A DNA stretch of 64,000 nt, from assembly GCF_002351485.1 (NCBI RefSeq), contig NZ_NWMW01000001.1, positions 1,116,001 to 1,180,000 on the forward strand, read 5' to 3'. This DNA comes from Sphingomonas spermidinifaciens (GTDB lineage: Bacteria > Pseudomonadota > Alphaproteobacteria > Sphingomonadales > Sphingomonadaceae). Each line of letters begins with the position of its first letter. Within the stretch, counting starts at the first letter, position 1. Under the pieces are notes generated by a model that made no database searches, had not been told where the DNA came from, and was given only the letters and a program-made list of their open reading frames with translations. Positions 54,377-62,988 of this stretch are shown piece after piece. The translations under genes and the position numbers were made by a program.

Positions 54377-54487
54377 AATTGGTCGCCGAAAGCACGAAAC
54401 GCAGGCGGTGGAAGGAGGGGGGTAAGAAGCCGGGGCTAGAGACCCTAAGCCGTCAATCAGCCAACTTCGTGCTTTCGGCGACCAATT
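54377..54487. repeat. Perfect 22-bp inverted-repeat cassette B
   Basis: Arms at 54377-54398 and 54466-54487 (core TGGTCGCCGAAAGCACGAA) are perfectly complementary over 22 bases, 67 bases apart. The core differs at one position from cassette A at 13675-13771. The interior has no open frame. It lies just outside ars operon 2 and 38 bases from the resolvase gene, in the same relation to the resistance block as cassette A on the other side. Confidence 0.7.
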
Positions 54488-54495
54488 GCGAAATT

Positions 54496-54523
54496 GGTGT
54501 CATAACCGTCCGTTTATGACACC
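54496..54523. promoter_or_regulatory. 10-bp inverted repeat at the resolvase 3' end
   Basis: GGTGTCATAA (54496-54505) and TTATGACACC (54514-54523) are perfect inverted repeats with 8 bases between, two bases from the resolvase stop. It could be a recombination or transposase-end site; without a T-run it is unlikely to be a terminator. Confidence 0.5.
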
Positions 54524-54525
54524 TG

Positions 54526-55083
54526 CTATCGTTCGCCGGCTGGGAAGTGACGGTAAAAGGTCGAGCGGCCGACTTGCAGCAGTTTGGCGACCTTGGCGGA
54601 GCTGTCGCCCGCCGCAAGCAGCTTGCGCGCAGTGTCTAGCATGTCTGGCATCATCACCGACTTGCGACCCCCGCCGGTGCCACCCTTGGCACGCGCTGCC
54701 GCTAGGCCGGCGACGGTCCGTTCTTTTATCAGCTCGCGCTCCATTTCCGCGACCGAGGCAAGGATATGGAACAGCAGCCGCCCCGATGGCGTGGACGTGT
54801 CGAACCCATCCGTCAGCGACCGAAAATCGACCTTGCGCGCCGAGAGGTCGGCCGCCAGTTCGATCAGGCCTTGGATCGAGCGGCCCAATCGATCGAGCTT
54901 CCAGATAACCAGCGTGTCGCCGCCTCGCACGAAATTGAGAGCCTCGATCAGGCCGGGCCGGTTCAGCTTCGCGCCGCTCACCTTGTCGGTGAACAGCTTT
55001 TCACAGCCAGCTCTGGTCAGCGCATCGGTTTGTAGCGTCAGGTCTTGGTCGGAGGTCGAGACGCGCGCATAACCAACCAGCAT
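54526..55083 (-). CDS. Serine recombinase, Tn3-type resolvase
   Basis: 185 residues. Catalytic domain MLVGYARVSTSDQDLTLQTD with the active-site serine S9 in RVS, further VIWKLDRLGRS and FHILASVAEMERELIKERT (E helix). C-terminal helix-turn-helix LLAAGDSSAKVAKLLQVGRS, then TFYRHF. Full length for the resolvase/invertase group. No Tn3-family transposase is visible within the window, so it is an orphan resolvase of a decayed or larger element. Candidate res sequence lies upstream (55084-55148). Confidence 0.92.
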   Translation of the reverse strand: MLVGYARVSTSDQDLTLQTDALTRAGCEKLFTDKVSGAKLNRPGLIEALNFVRGGDTLVIWKLDRLGRSIQGLIELAADLSARKVDFRSLTDGFDTSTPSGRLLFHILASVAEMERELIKERTVAGLAAARAKGGTGGGRKSVMMPDMLDTARKLLAAGDSSAKVAKLLQVGRSTFYRHFPAGER

Positions 55084-55148
55084 GAGTCCCGTTATCCCAT
55101 CTCAACCAGCGAATTTCGGGATTCATATTTCGGGAACATATTTTGGGA
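55084..55148. promoter_or_regulatory. Candidate resolvase site / iterons
   Basis: TTTCGGGA occurs at 55114 and 55128 and as TTTTGGGA at 55141, spaced 14 and 13 bases, with inverse copies of GGGA (TCCCGTTAT, TCCCATC) closer to the gene. Resolvase res sites and promoters are usually placed just upstream of the resolvase gene, which fits. The next 75 bases to the DUF190 stop hold no clear feature. Confidence 0.45.
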
Positions 55149-55225
55149 AAGCCCCGACCTTCGTTAGGCGGTTTTTCGTGCCGGTCCTGGCTGTCCCGTT
55201 GGAGGTTCCTTTACGGGAACGCCGA

Positions 55226-55609
55226 TCAGGCTCTGGTTAGCTCAGTTTTGCGCGTGATAGTCCAATGCTCCAGTCGTTTGTAGACGATCACCTTGTCGCC
55301 GATCAGATCTCCATGCCGGCGACAGAAGAGGTCGAGCTGATCGCGATCGCCGACCAGTTCGACACAGATCGTCAGATGCGGATCGGCAATTTCCGAGCCG
55401 TTCTCCCGGATCGGTTCGTGATTGCTGAAGCCGTAATGGGTATTTTGCGCGACGGCGTTGATGATGCCGTCCGCCTTCGCGGTGCGAATCAGCTCGCGAT
55501 AGAGCGGCTTTGCCCCCCAGAAGCGACGCGGGCCGATCTTGTCGGACGGTTTCAGATAGATGCGCAGCATCCCGACTTCGCGGTGATGGACGGTGAAACG
55601 ATTGGGCAT
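55226..55609 (-). CDS. DUF190 family protein of the fluoride operon
   Basis: 127 residues from ATG 55609; ATG 55570 (MLRIYLKPSDKIG) is possible. DUF190 pattern: LRIYLKPSDK, LYRELIRTAKADGIINAVAQ and a C-terminal HLTICVELVGDRDQLDLFCR. The glycine-rich GATV segment of typical members is altered to GIINAVAQNTHYGFS. It follows the CLC-F gene by 25 bases. DUF190 proteins are frequent partners of fluoride exporters and may gate them. Confidence 0.78.
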   Translation of the reverse strand: MPNRFTVHHREVGMLRIYLKPSDKIGPRRFWGAKPLYRELIRTAKADGIINAVAQNTHYGFSNHEPIRENGSEIADPHLTICVELVGDRDQLDLFCRRHGDLIGDKVIVYKRLEHWTITRKTELTRA

Positions 55610-55634
55610 GACGGGCTTTCGACAGGAAACAGGA

Positions 55635-56993
55635 TCAGGCGCGCGTGCGCCGGCGAGAAGCGCGGTGCGTGCGGGCATCGCGCAGGGTCGCGTCGGGTGT
55701 GAGGTGTGCGGCAGGTACCTTTGGCACAGCGACGCGCTGCGACAGGTAGATGCCGTTGTGGCCTGAGCAGAGGTAGGCGACGAAGCACGCGACTGCGATC
55801 GGCACCGTATAGGCCGCGCCGAACAACTCGATCCCCATGAACGTGCAAGCCAGCGGTGTGTTGGCCGCGCCCGCGAACAGCGCGACGAAGCCGATCGCTG
55901 CGAATAGCCCCGACGGTACTCCGAACATCGGCGCGAGCGCATTGCCGAGCGCCGCGCCGATAAAGAACAGCGGCGTGACCTCGCCCCCCTTGAAGCCCGC
56001 GCTCAGGGTCACGACGGTAAAGAGCAGCTTCAGCGCCCAGCTCCACGAGTGCGTATCGGGACCAAAGAAGCTGGCGATGGTCAGGCTGTCCGGTGTCGCG
56101 GCGAGCGTACCCAGGCCAAGATAGTCGCGGGTTCCGAGCAGCCAGACCAGCGCAATCACGGCCAGCCCGCCGATAACGGGTCGTAGTGGGCCATAGGGGA
56201 TCACGCGCTTCAACCATCCGCCCAGCGCGTGATTGGCCTCGGCAAAGGTCAGCCCGGTCAGACCGAAGGCAATGCCGGCGACACCGGCCTTGGCGACGAG
56301 CAGCGCGTCGACCGGCACCAGCGCATCGACATGGTAGACGCCGTGATGAATGCCCCAGGCAAGACAGGTCCAGTCACCGACCAGCGCCGCGACCAGGCAT
56401 GGCACCAGCGCGCGATACTCGACCCGACCGATCGCCAGCACCTCCAGTGCAAAGACCGCGCCCGCAATCGGCGTCCCGAAGACCGCGCCGAACCCAGCCG
56501 CGATCCCGGTCATAAGGAGGGTGCGTGTCGCTTCCGCATCCAATCTGAGCGCGCGTCCAAACCCGCTGGCAAGACTGCCGCCCAACTGCACGGCGGTGCC
56601 TTCACGTCCCGCCGATCCCCCGAACAGATGTGTCACGACCGTGCCGAAGAAGATGAGCGGAGCCATGCGCAGCGGCACGCCGCCCCCCGGTTCGTGGATT
56701 TGCTCGACGATGAGGTTGTTGCCGCCTTCGACCGAGCGCCCTGCCAGATGGTAGAGCAGTCCGACCACGAACCCGCCGATCGGCAGCAGGTAGAGCAGCC
56801 AGGGAAAGGCGAAGCGAAGCCGGGTTACGGCGTCGAGGCTCCGCAGGAAGGCCGCGCAGAGCGTTCCCACCGCTGCGGCCATCGGGACCAGGATCAAAGC
56901 CCACCGCAGTACCGACGTGGCATGGGTGCGGCGATCGCGAATGAACGCTGCCATGTTGAACTGGTCATAGAGATTGCGAAATGTCGCGCGCAC
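55635..56993 (-). CDS. CLC-F fluoride/proton antiporter (EriC-F type)
   Basis: 452 residues from a GTG at 56993 with a perfect AGGAGG five bases upstream. CLC fold with the fluoride-clade signatures [16 protein letters not shown] in place of the chloride [25 protein letters not shown], and [21 protein letters not shown]; chloride CLCs have GREGP and a Tyr-containing pore. It exports F- in exchange for protons. Preceded by a fluoride riboswitch and its own promoter. The C-terminus is Arg/Thr-rich. Confidence 0.9.
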   Translation of the reverse strand: MRATFRNLYDQFNMAAFIRDRRTHATSVLRWALILVPMAAAVGTLCAAFLRSLDAVTRLRFAFPWLLYLLPIGGFVVGLLYHLAGRSVEGGNNLIVEQIHEPGGGVPLRMAPLIFFGTVVTHLFGGSAGREGTAVQLGGSLASGFGRALRLDAEATRTLLMTGIAAGFGAVFGTPIAGAVFALEVLAIGRVEYRALVPCLVAALVGDWTCLAWGIHHGVYHVDALVPVDALLVAKAGVAGIAFGLTGLTFAEANHALGGWLKRVIPYGPLRPVIGGLAVIALVWLLGTRDYLGLGTLAATPDSLTIASFFGPDTHSWSWALKLLFTVVTLSAGFKGGEVTPLFFIGAALGNALAPMFGVPSGLFAAIGFVALFAGAANTPLACTFMGIELFGAAYTVPIAVACFVAYLCSGHNGIYLSQRVAVPKVPAAHLTPDATLRDARTHRASRRRTRA

Positions 56994-57020
56994 GATTCCT
57001 CCTTGCTGCCTTGCGGCGCC

Positions 57021-57086
57021 TGGTAGGAATCATCGGCCCTTGCGAGGGCGGTTCGACCGAATGGCCCGGCGGAAATCCATCGCCGT
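57021..57086 (-). ncRNA. Fluoride riboswitch (crcB motif)
   Basis: On the minus strand the sequence has the crcB-motif elements in order: GGCGATGG and CCGCC (P1/P3 side), ACCGCCC, TCGCA loop, GGGC, CGATGATTCCTACC. The GATG near the 5' end, the short pseudoknot-forming ACCGCC and the 3' GATGATxCCTAC are the conserved landmarks. It ends about 18 bases before AGGAGG of the antiporter gene, so fluoride binding could free the ribosome-binding site or prevent termination. Confidence 0.85.
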
Positions 57087-57093
57087 GCCTGCG

Positions 57094-57122
57094 CATATGC
57101 TGTCCGACCGCGACCCGGTCAA
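57094..57122 (-). promoter_or_regulatory. Promoter of the fluoride operon
   Basis: -35 TTGACC (57122-57117), 17-base spacer, -10 CATATG (57099-57094), just upstream of the riboswitch. Standard housekeeping spacing, consistent with control at the RNA level. Confidence 0.6.
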
Positions 57123-57238
57123 CCAACCGCAGAAGCATGAGACTATCGTTTTGGTGAGGACCGATAAAATGGCTTTGGCCACGGAATAAACCCCGACGAG
57201 CATCGTCTACGCTTTCGAGACCGATGCGCTGGAGGCTT

Positions 57239-57622
57239 ATGCGTAGACGAGATTGGATGCTGGGTCTGACGGCTTCGGCCCTACTTACCGGCGCAGTCGC
57301 GGCCGCCCCCGCCGATGGCTACGCTACCATGATGTCTGTCGCGATGGACCGGATGATGGCGGGCATGATGGTCAAGCCGTCCGGTGACGTCGACCGCGAC
57401 TTCGTGGCGATGATGCTTCCGCATCATCAGGGTGCCATCGATATGGCGGTGGCGGAGCTGCGCTACGGCCATAACGAGCAGCTCAAGCGCATCGCGCAGG
57501 AAATCATCATCGATCAGCAGCAGGAGATCGCCGCCATGAAGCTGGCGATCGGCCAGCCGCTACCGCCTTCGACGCCAGCCCCGACGCAGGGCGGCGACCA
57601 CCATAGCCCTATGGAGCACTGA
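57239..57622 (+). CDS. DUF305 exported protein
   Basis: 127 residues from ATG 57239 behind GGAGG; ATG 57224 is an alternative. N-terminus MRRRDWMLGLTASALLTGAV is signal-like, possibly Tat. DUF305 domain: DFVAMMLPHHQGAIDMAVAE and IAQEIIIDQQQEIAAMKLAI, with Met-rich MMSVAMDRMMAGMMV. First gene of an operon with a beta-propeller protein, an ECF sigma factor and an anti-sigma factor. Confidence 0.83.
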   Translation: MRRRDWMLGLTASALLTGAVAAAPADGYATMMSVAMDRMMAGMMVKPSGDVDRDFVAMMLPHHQGAIDMAVAELRYGHNEQLKRIAQEIIIDQQQEIAAMKLAIGQPLPPSTPAPTQGGDHHSPMEH

Positions 57623-57623
57623 C

Positions 57624-59063
57624 ATGATCCGGACCATCCTGCGCTCGGCCGCCTTGCTGATGAGCGCCGCACCGGGCCTCGCCATGGCCCAGCAGGCGCC
57701 GTGGAACGCTAAGGACATGCCCGTCAGCCACCGCGACCGCGTCTATGCGTCTGAACAATTCTCCAACACGGTGTCGGTGACCGACCCGGCCGACAACCGG
57801 CTGCTCGGCGTCATCAAACTCGGCGATCCCCAGCCGATGAACTTCTCCCCGCTCTACAAGGGACAGGTGCTGGTTCACGGCCTGGGCTTCTCGCCGGACG
57901 GGAAGACCTTGGCGGTCGTGTCGATCGGATCGAACGCCGTGTCGTGGATCGACACCGCCACCAACACCGTCAAGCACACGACCTATGTCGGGCGCAGTCC
58001 GCACGAGGCGTTCTTCACGCCGGACGGCAAGGAGGTGTGGGTCACGGTCCGCGGCGAGGATTATATCGCCGTGCTCGACCCCACGACGTACAAGGAGACG
58101 GGGCGCATCAAGACGCCCGGTGGTCCGGGCATGACGATCTTCTCTCCCGATGGCCGGTACGGCTATGTCTGCTCTTCGTTCAATCCGGTATTGGCTGTGT
58201 TCGATGTCGCGACCCACGCGCAGGTCGGACAGGTGGCGCAGCCAAGCCCCTTCTGCCCCAACATCGCCGCGACGCCGGACGGCAAGCAAGTGTGGTTTAC
58301 GCTGAAGGACATCGGCAAGACGGTCGCATTCGATGCTCGGCCACCCTTCGCGATCCTGAAGGTGCTGGATACCGGGCCTATCACGAACCATGTCAATTTC
58401 GCCCGCACGGTCAAGGGGCAGTTCGCGTATGTGACGGTCGGCGGAGAGAATGTGGTCAAGGTGTTCCGCACGTCCGACTTCACGCCGGTGGCAACAATTC
58501 CGGTCGGCAAGATGCCGCACGGTGTTTGGCCATCGGGCGACGGCCGGCGCGTTTATGTCGGGCTAGAGAATTCCGATGAGCTGGCCGCGATCGACACTGC
58601 CGGCAACACGGTCGTCGCTACCGTGCCGGTCGGACAGGCACCGCAGGCGATCGCCTATGTGTCGAACGCAGTTCCGACAGGCCCCGGCACCGACAATCTC
58701 CAGCCGCTCGGCACAGCGGGCAAGGCGCTGCATCTGACCATGGGGCCGATTGGCGGCAAAGGTACGGCAAGCAGCATCACCCTCTTCGACCAGGGCATCA
58801 TTCAGGTCGTGCAGAGTGCCGTTACCGGTTTGCAGCCCAAGAAGCCTTACATGCTCGTACTGACCGCCAATGCGGACGGCAGCGGCGCTGTAGAGCCGCT
58901 TGCGAACTTCATGAGCAACCCGGCAGGTGCGGCGATCGTCAACGCATCGGGTCCGATCCGCCAGATCGTTCAGGGCAGCACCGCGACACCCCGGCGCTTT
59001 CTGGCGGTTGCGGAGGTGGTGAACGGCGCGCCGGGGCGCATCGTGCAGGTGCAGCGCGACTGA
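57624..59063 (+). CDS. Periplasmic YVTN beta-propeller protein
   Basis: 479 residues, starting one base after the DUF305 stop. Signal ends GLAMAQQ. Seven-bladed propeller repeats of the YVTN/YncE type: GLGFSPDGKTLAVVSIGSNA, AFFTPDGKEVWVTVRGEDYI, IFSPDGRYGYVCSSFNPVLA, VWPSGDGRRVYVGLENSDEL. The last 130 residues (LHLTMGPIGGKGTASSITLF to RIVQVQRD) form an extra beta domain. Such proteins are often linked to metal or redox sensing in the periplasm; the ligand is unknown. Confidence 0.8.
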   Translation: MIRTILRSAALLMSAAPGLAMAQQAPWNAKDMPVSHRDRVYASEQFSNTVSVTDPADNRLLGVIKLGDPQPMNFSPLYKGQVLVHGLGFSPDGKTLAVVSIGSNAVSWIDTATNTVKHTTYVGRSPHEAFFTPDGKEVWVTVRGEDYIAVLDPTTYKETGRIKTPGGPGMTIFSPDGRYGYVCSSFNPVLAVFDVATHAQVGQVAQPSPFCPNIAATPDGKQVWFTLKDIGKTVAFDARPPFAILKVLDTGPITNHVNFARTVKGQFAYVTVGGENVVKVFRTSDFTPVATIPVGKMPHGVWPSGDGRRVYVGLENSDELAAIDTAGNTVVATVPVGQAPQAIAYVSNAVPTGPGTDNLQPLGTAGKALHLTMGPIGGKGTASSITLFDQGIIQVVQSAVTGLQPKKPYMLVLTANADGSGAVEPLANFMSNPAGAAIVNASGPIRQIVQGSTATPRRFLAVAEVVNGAPGRIVQVQRD

Positions 59064-59064
59064 G

Positions 59065-59574
59065 ATGGACCCGCTTGCCGCCGCGATCGAACCGCTGATC
59101 CCCGGGCTGCGCCGCTATGCCCGGTCGTGGTTGCGCGACCGGGTGATGGCGGATGACGTGGTGCAGGATTGCCTGGAGCGCGCGGTCGGGCGCTGGCGAC
59201 AGCGACGGGGTGCGGAGGTCCGCCCGTGGGTCTATGCGATCCTGCACAATTTGTTGGTCGATCATCAGCGGCAGCATAGCCGGCGAGGTACGGCGGTTCC
59301 GCTCCACCTCGTGGACGACGCCGCGCTCGGCCGCCCGGCCGATCAGGACACAGGCCTGCACCACCGCGACCTGCTGCGCGCGCTTGATGCGTTGCCTGAA
59401 GAACAGCGAACGGTGCTGCTCCTGGTCTCGGTCGAGGGCCTGCCCTATGCGGAGGTCGCTGCCGTAGTCGGCGTGCCGCTGGGCACGGTAATGTCGCGCA
59501 TATCGCGGGGGCGCGACCGTCTGGCGACCCTCCTCCGGGAGGGTGAACGGCCGCGATTGAGGAGCGTGCAATGA
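59065..59574 (+). CDS. ECF-type sigma factor
   Basis: 169 residues, one base after the propeller stop. Sigma-2 LRRYARSWLRDRVMADDVVQ plus DCLERAV and sigma-4 LLRALDALPEEQRTVLLLVS, GLPYAEVAAVVGVPLGTVMS, RISRGRDRL. Directly overlaps the anti-sigma gene. It probably directs expression of its own operon. It is a different subgroup from the CnrH-like factor at 31710. Confidence 0.88.
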   Translation: MDPLAAAIEPLIPGLRRYARSWLRDRVMADDVVQDCLERAVGRWRQRRGAEVRPWVYAILHNLLVDHQRQHSRRGTAVPLHLVDDAALGRPADQDTGLHHRDLLRALDALPEEQRTVLLLVSVEGLPYAEVAAVVGVPLGTVMSRISRGRDRLATLLREGERPRLRSVQ

Positions 59575-60341
59575 CCAGCCCGATCGGCGAGGACGATCTG
59601 GCCGCATGGATCGATGGCAGGCTGTCGCCCGAGCGGCAGCGCCTGGTCGACGCCTATCTTGAAGGCCAGCCGGACGTGCATGCCCGTGTGCGAGAGCAGG
59701 CGGAGCAGGCGCGAGCCCTTGCATCCCTGTTCGCCCCCGTCGCGGATGAACCGATCCCGGCGACGATGCGCGTGGCAGCGATCAGGGGACGGCAACGGCA
59801 ACCGCGTTGGCAGCTCGCCATCGCCGCGTCACTTCTGCTGGCGTTGGGGTTTGGCGGTGGCTGGTCGAGCGCGCGGTGGAGCGGCGAACCCCGCGCGGGC
59901 ATCGCGGCGCTGGCCAACGAGGCGAGTGATAATTTCCGTGTCTATGCCGCCGACCGGATACGACCGGCGGAGATCGGCCCCGACCAGCGCGCCATGCTGA
60001 TCCGATGGACCTCCGCTCGATTGGGTGAGCGCGTCACGATCCCGGACCTCAGCACGGCCGGCTATCGCTATGGCGGGGGGCGACTGGTCGCGACGCCCCA
60101 CGGCCCTGCGGCACTGCTCCTCTACGACGGACCGCAAGCGTCGAAACTTGCGGTGCTGACGAGGCCCATGCAGATCGACAAGACCGCGAGCATGACCAGC
60201 ACGTCCAGCGGGACCATGGGCCGGGTCACATGGGCGGTCGACGGGATCGGCTATAGTGTGGTGGGCGAGCGACCCGCGGCCGAACTGCATCCGATCGCCG
60301 ATGAAGTCCGGCGTCAGGCAGATGCCGCGCTTGTATCCTGA
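59571..60341 (+). CDS. Membrane anti-sigma factor
   Basis: 256 residues; the start overlaps the sigma stop as ATGA. N-terminal zinc-free anti-sigma-like region (EDDLAAWIDGRLSPERQRLV, VREQAEQARALASL), one transmembrane helix near residues 80-97 (WQLAIAASLLLALGFGGGW) and a periplasmic domain of about 155 residues. Its GYRYGGGRLVATPHGPAALL and GIGYSVVGERPAAELHPIAD segments resemble anti-sigma factors of the RseA/FecR-like sort. Would hold the sigma factor until a periplasmic signal, perhaps via the propeller protein. Confidence 0.82.
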   Translation: MTSPIGEDDLAAWIDGRLSPERQRLVDAYLEGQPDVHARVREQAEQARALASLFAPVADEPIPATMRVAAIRGRQRQPRWQLAIAASLLLALGFGGGWSSARWSGEPRAGIAALANEASDNFRVYAADRIRPAEIGPDQRAMLIRWTSARLGERVTIPDLSTAGYRYGGGRLVATPHGPAALLLYDGPQASKLAVLTRPMQIDKTASMTSTSSGTMGRVTWAVDGIGYSVVGERPAAELHPIADEVRRQADAALVS

Positions 60342-60392
60342 TAGCGCCTTGCCGCCTCCCGGCGCCGACGGGCACCGGGCGGTCCAGCGCGA

Positions 60393-60905
60393 TCACGGCT
60401 TGCGCTCGACATCCTTCCTGTCGGTCTCGGCCGGCGTCAGACGGGCTCGCTCGCGGATGCGGCGTTCCAGCGGCGCGCCGACGAACAGGACGAGCATTGC
60501 AAGGCTCACCCCGCCGATGATGAGCGGCCACACCGCCAACCCTGCTGCCGCGCCGATCGTGGCTGTCACCCAGATGCACGCGGCGGTCGCCAATCCATGC
60601 ACTTCCTGACCCTGGCCGACCCGCAGCACCGCACCGGCACCGATGAAGCCGACGCCGGACAGAATGCCCTGCATCGCCCGTCCTGCGGCATCGGCGTTCA
60701 CGTTCGGCAAGCCACTATGCACGATCGCCTGAACGGCGATGCAACTCGCCAGACCGACCAGACCCAGCGTCCGCAGGCCCATGATCTGCCGGTTCTCACG
60801 CGAGCGTTCCCAGCCGAGCACCATCCCGGCCGCGGTCGCCACCACCAGCCGGCCAATCGCATCGATCCAGAAAGCGACGTCCGGTGCCGCTGATGCTTCG
60901 ATCAT
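60393..60905 (-). CDS. MgtC/SapB family membrane protein
   Basis: 170 residues from ATG 60905, overlapping the sulfite-oxidase-like stop as ATGA. Four to five helices with MgtC motifs: RLVVATAAGMVLGWERSREN, MGLRTLGLVGLASCIAVQAI and MQGILSGVGFIGAGAVLRVG. It lacks the C-terminal ACT-like domain of virulence MgtC. MgtC-like proteins modulate Mg transport or ATP synthase; the role here is unclear. Confidence 0.82.
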   Translation of the reverse strand: MIEASAAPDVAFWIDAIGRLVVATAAGMVLGWERSRENRQIMGLRTLGLVGLASCIAVQAIVHSGLPNVNADAAGRAMQGILSGVGFIGAGAVLRVGQGQEVHGLATAACIWVTATIGAAAGLAVWPLIIGGVSLAMLVLFVGAPLERRIRERARLTPAETDRKDVERKP

Positions 60906-61969
60906 TCGACCAGCACGTGAACGTGATGCCAGGCGGTGCACAGATAGCCGGCGAAATTCCACATCGTATCCGGCCGCTCGGGCTGTCCCTGCCCGGTCTC
61001 GTCGAAGGCACGGGCGACAAGGTGCTGGCGTCCCTTGGCAAGTGTGGCGTCAAGGATCCAGCGCCGCCAGCCCCAGCGCGTCTCCGGATCATCGGCGAAG
61101 GTCGCCTGTTGCCAGTCGCGACCGCCGTTCACCGACACTTCGATCCGAGAAATACGGCGGTCATAGGCAATGGCATATCCCTCAATCCGCACCTCTCCGG
61201 CGGCCAAACTCTCGCCCGCACCGGGCGAGCAGATCGCGGCGTTGAGCGGCATGGCATTGATCGTCAGACCCTGGCTCCAGTCGACGGTGTCGCTCGTCAC
61301 AGCGGCGGGGAAGAGCTTGTAGTCGTGCGCCTGGATCGGTGCCTCGGAGGGCGTTTCACGCACCTCGATCCGTGTCAGCCATTTGGCGCTGCGGACCCCG
61401 GCATAGCCAGGCACCACCATGCGGAGCGGGGCGCCATGTTCGGGCGTCAGCGGCTCGCCATTCATCGCCCAGGCGAGGAGTACGTCGGGCTCCCGCGCCT
61501 TGCTCATGGCGATCGATACCCCGAACAAGGCTTCTTCACCCTCCACGTCCACCTCGTCCGCGCCGGTGAACGCCACGAACAGCTCGGACGCATCCGGCGC
61601 GCCGACCGCATCGAGCACATCGGCCAAGCGTACGCCGGTCCACTCCGCATTGCCGATCGCGCCTACGTCCCACGGATCGCCGGAGGTGTTGGCGACCTGC
61701 TGGAGATCGGTACGCCGGTTGCCGGCGCACTGGAGAACCGCCGTTACCGTGCGCGTGGCAAACGTGCTCTTCAGTTCCTGCACCGAGAAGAAGCGGCTCG
61801 CCATGCCCCTCCCGCTCACCTCGATCCGATGATTGGCGGGCAGATCCGGCACCGGCCCGTGGCTGCGCACGTAGAACAGCGCCTGCGGCGTCAGAAACCG
61901 CTCGATCAACGCACCGGGCGTCGGCTCGGCATTGTAGGGATCAGAACTGCGCTCGATCATATCGGTCAT
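60902..61969 (-). CDS. Cytoplasmic sulfite-oxidase-like molybdenum enzyme
   Basis: 355 residues, no signal peptide. Oxidoreductase molybdopterin-binding domain with the Mo-ligand cysteine C81 in AVLQCAGNRRTDL and GEPLTPEHGAPLRMVVPGYA, plus a C-terminal dimerisation (Ig-like) domain RISRIEVSVNGGRDWQQATF. Family members oxidise sulfite to sulfate, like the SorT/SorA enzymes, but some are nitrate reductases. Divergent from a LysR gene followed by a TDT exporter, a combination that suggests sulfite detoxification. Confidence 0.85.
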   Translation of the reverse strand: MTDMIERSSDPYNAEPTPGALIERFLTPQALFYVRSHGPVPDLPANHRIEVSGRGMASRFFSVQELKSTFATRTVTAVLQCAGNRRTDLQQVANTSGDPWDVGAIGNAEWTGVRLADVLDAVGAPDASELFVAFTGADEVDVEGEEALFGVSIAMSKAREPDVLLAWAMNGEPLTPEHGAPLRMVVPGYAGVRSAKWLTRIEVRETPSEAPIQAHDYKLFPAAVTSDTVDWSQGLTINAMPLNAAICSPGAGESLAAGEVRIEGYAIAYDRRISRIEVSVNGGRDWQQATFADDPETRWGWRRWILDATLAKGRQHLVARAFDETGQGQPERPDTMWNFAGYLCTAWHHVHVLVE

Positions 61970-62041
61970 GGACGATCAAACGTCGCGGGCACGCGTAACG
62001 CTTCAAGTCTTCGAGACCATCGCAGACGAAAGGCTGCCGAC

Positions 62042-62085
62042 CATTCCGATATCCAGATTGGAATGACCATATCAAACGGTTGGTC
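62042..62085. promoter_or_regulatory. Inverted repeats in the LysR/sulfite oxidase spacer
   Basis: CATTCC (62042-62047) and GGAATG (62060-62065) form one dyad and GACCA (62065-62069) with TGGTC (62081-62085) a second, adjacent one. Two neighbouring dyads in a divergent spacer match the recognition-plus-activation site layout of LysR regulators. They lie 31 to 74 bases before the LysR ATG. Confidence 0.55.
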
Positions 62086-62115
62086 GTATCGATCTAAGTA
62101 CGCGATATATGCTGC

Positions 62116-62988
62116 ATGACTTTGGAGCAGCTCAGAATATTCGTCGGTGTCGCGGAGCGCGAACACGTCACCAAGGCAGCGGAGGCGCTGAACGTCACGC
62201 AGTCTGCTGCCTCCGGGGCGGTTGCGGCCCTCGAAGCGCGCTACGGCGTTCCGCTGTTCCACCGCGTCGGGCGTGGTATCCAGCTTACCGAGGCAGGCCG
62301 CGGCTTTCTGGAGGAAGCGCGCGCGGTGCTGGGGCGGGCAGCGCATGCCGAGACGATGCTCGCGGACTATGCCGGGCTCGCGCGTGGTTCGTTGCGGATC
62401 GTCGCCAGCCAGACGATCGCGAGCTATTGGTTGCCGGCAAAGCTCGCCGCCTTCCACGAACGCCACCCACAGATCGCGGTCGAGCTGGCGATCGACAACA
62501 CCGAAGGCGCGGCAGCGCAGGTGTTGAGCGGCGCGGCGGAACTCGGCTTTGTCGAGGGCGAGGTGGACGAACCGGCGCTTGCCCACTGGAATGTCGGGCA
62601 TGACCCAATGGTGCTGGTCGGCCGCGAGGAAGCCGAACGCATCGACGAGGCCTGGCTGCGCACTACACGCTGGATCGTCCGTGAGCAGGGATCGGGTACG
62701 CGCTCGACTTTCGAGGACGTGCTGCGAACGCGCGGGTTTGATCCGGCCCAGCTGACGATAGCGATGACGCTGCCGTCCAACGAGGCGGTGCGCACCGCCG
62801 TTGAGGCCGGTGCCGGCGTTGCCGTCTTGTCGCGATTGGTCGTCGCGCGCGCGCTCAAGGCTGGCGATCTCGTCGAGCTGCCGCTCGGGCTGCCCGACCG
62901 CGCCTTTCACGCGCTGCGCCACAAGGAACGCTATCGCACCCGCGCGGCCGACGCGCTGACGGATCTCATCAAGGAGCAGGTCGCATGA
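62116..62988 (+). CDS. LysR-family regulator of the sulfite module
   Basis: 290 residues. Helix-turn-helix HVTKAAEALNVTQSAASGAV, then AALEARYGVPLFHRVGRGI; the effector domain SLRIVASQTIASYWLPAKLA is similar to the CysL/YeiE/CbbR group. Some of these respond to sulfite or assimilated sulfur. It is divergent from the sulfite-oxidase-like gene and overlaps the TDT transporter start as ATGA. Confidence 0.88.
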   Translation: MTLEQLRIFVGVAEREHVTKAAEALNVTQSAASGAVAALEARYGVPLFHRVGRGIQLTEAGRGFLEEARAVLGRAAHAETMLADYAGLARGSLRIVASQTIASYWLPAKLAAFHERHPQIAVELAIDNTEGAAAQVLSGAAELGFVEGEVDEPALAHWNVGHDPMVLVGREEAERIDEAWLRTTRWIVREQGSGTRSTFEDVLRTRGFDPAQLTIAMTLPSNEAVRTAVEAGAGVAVLSRLVVARALKAGDLVELPLGLPDRAFHALRHKERYRTRAADALTDLIKEQVA

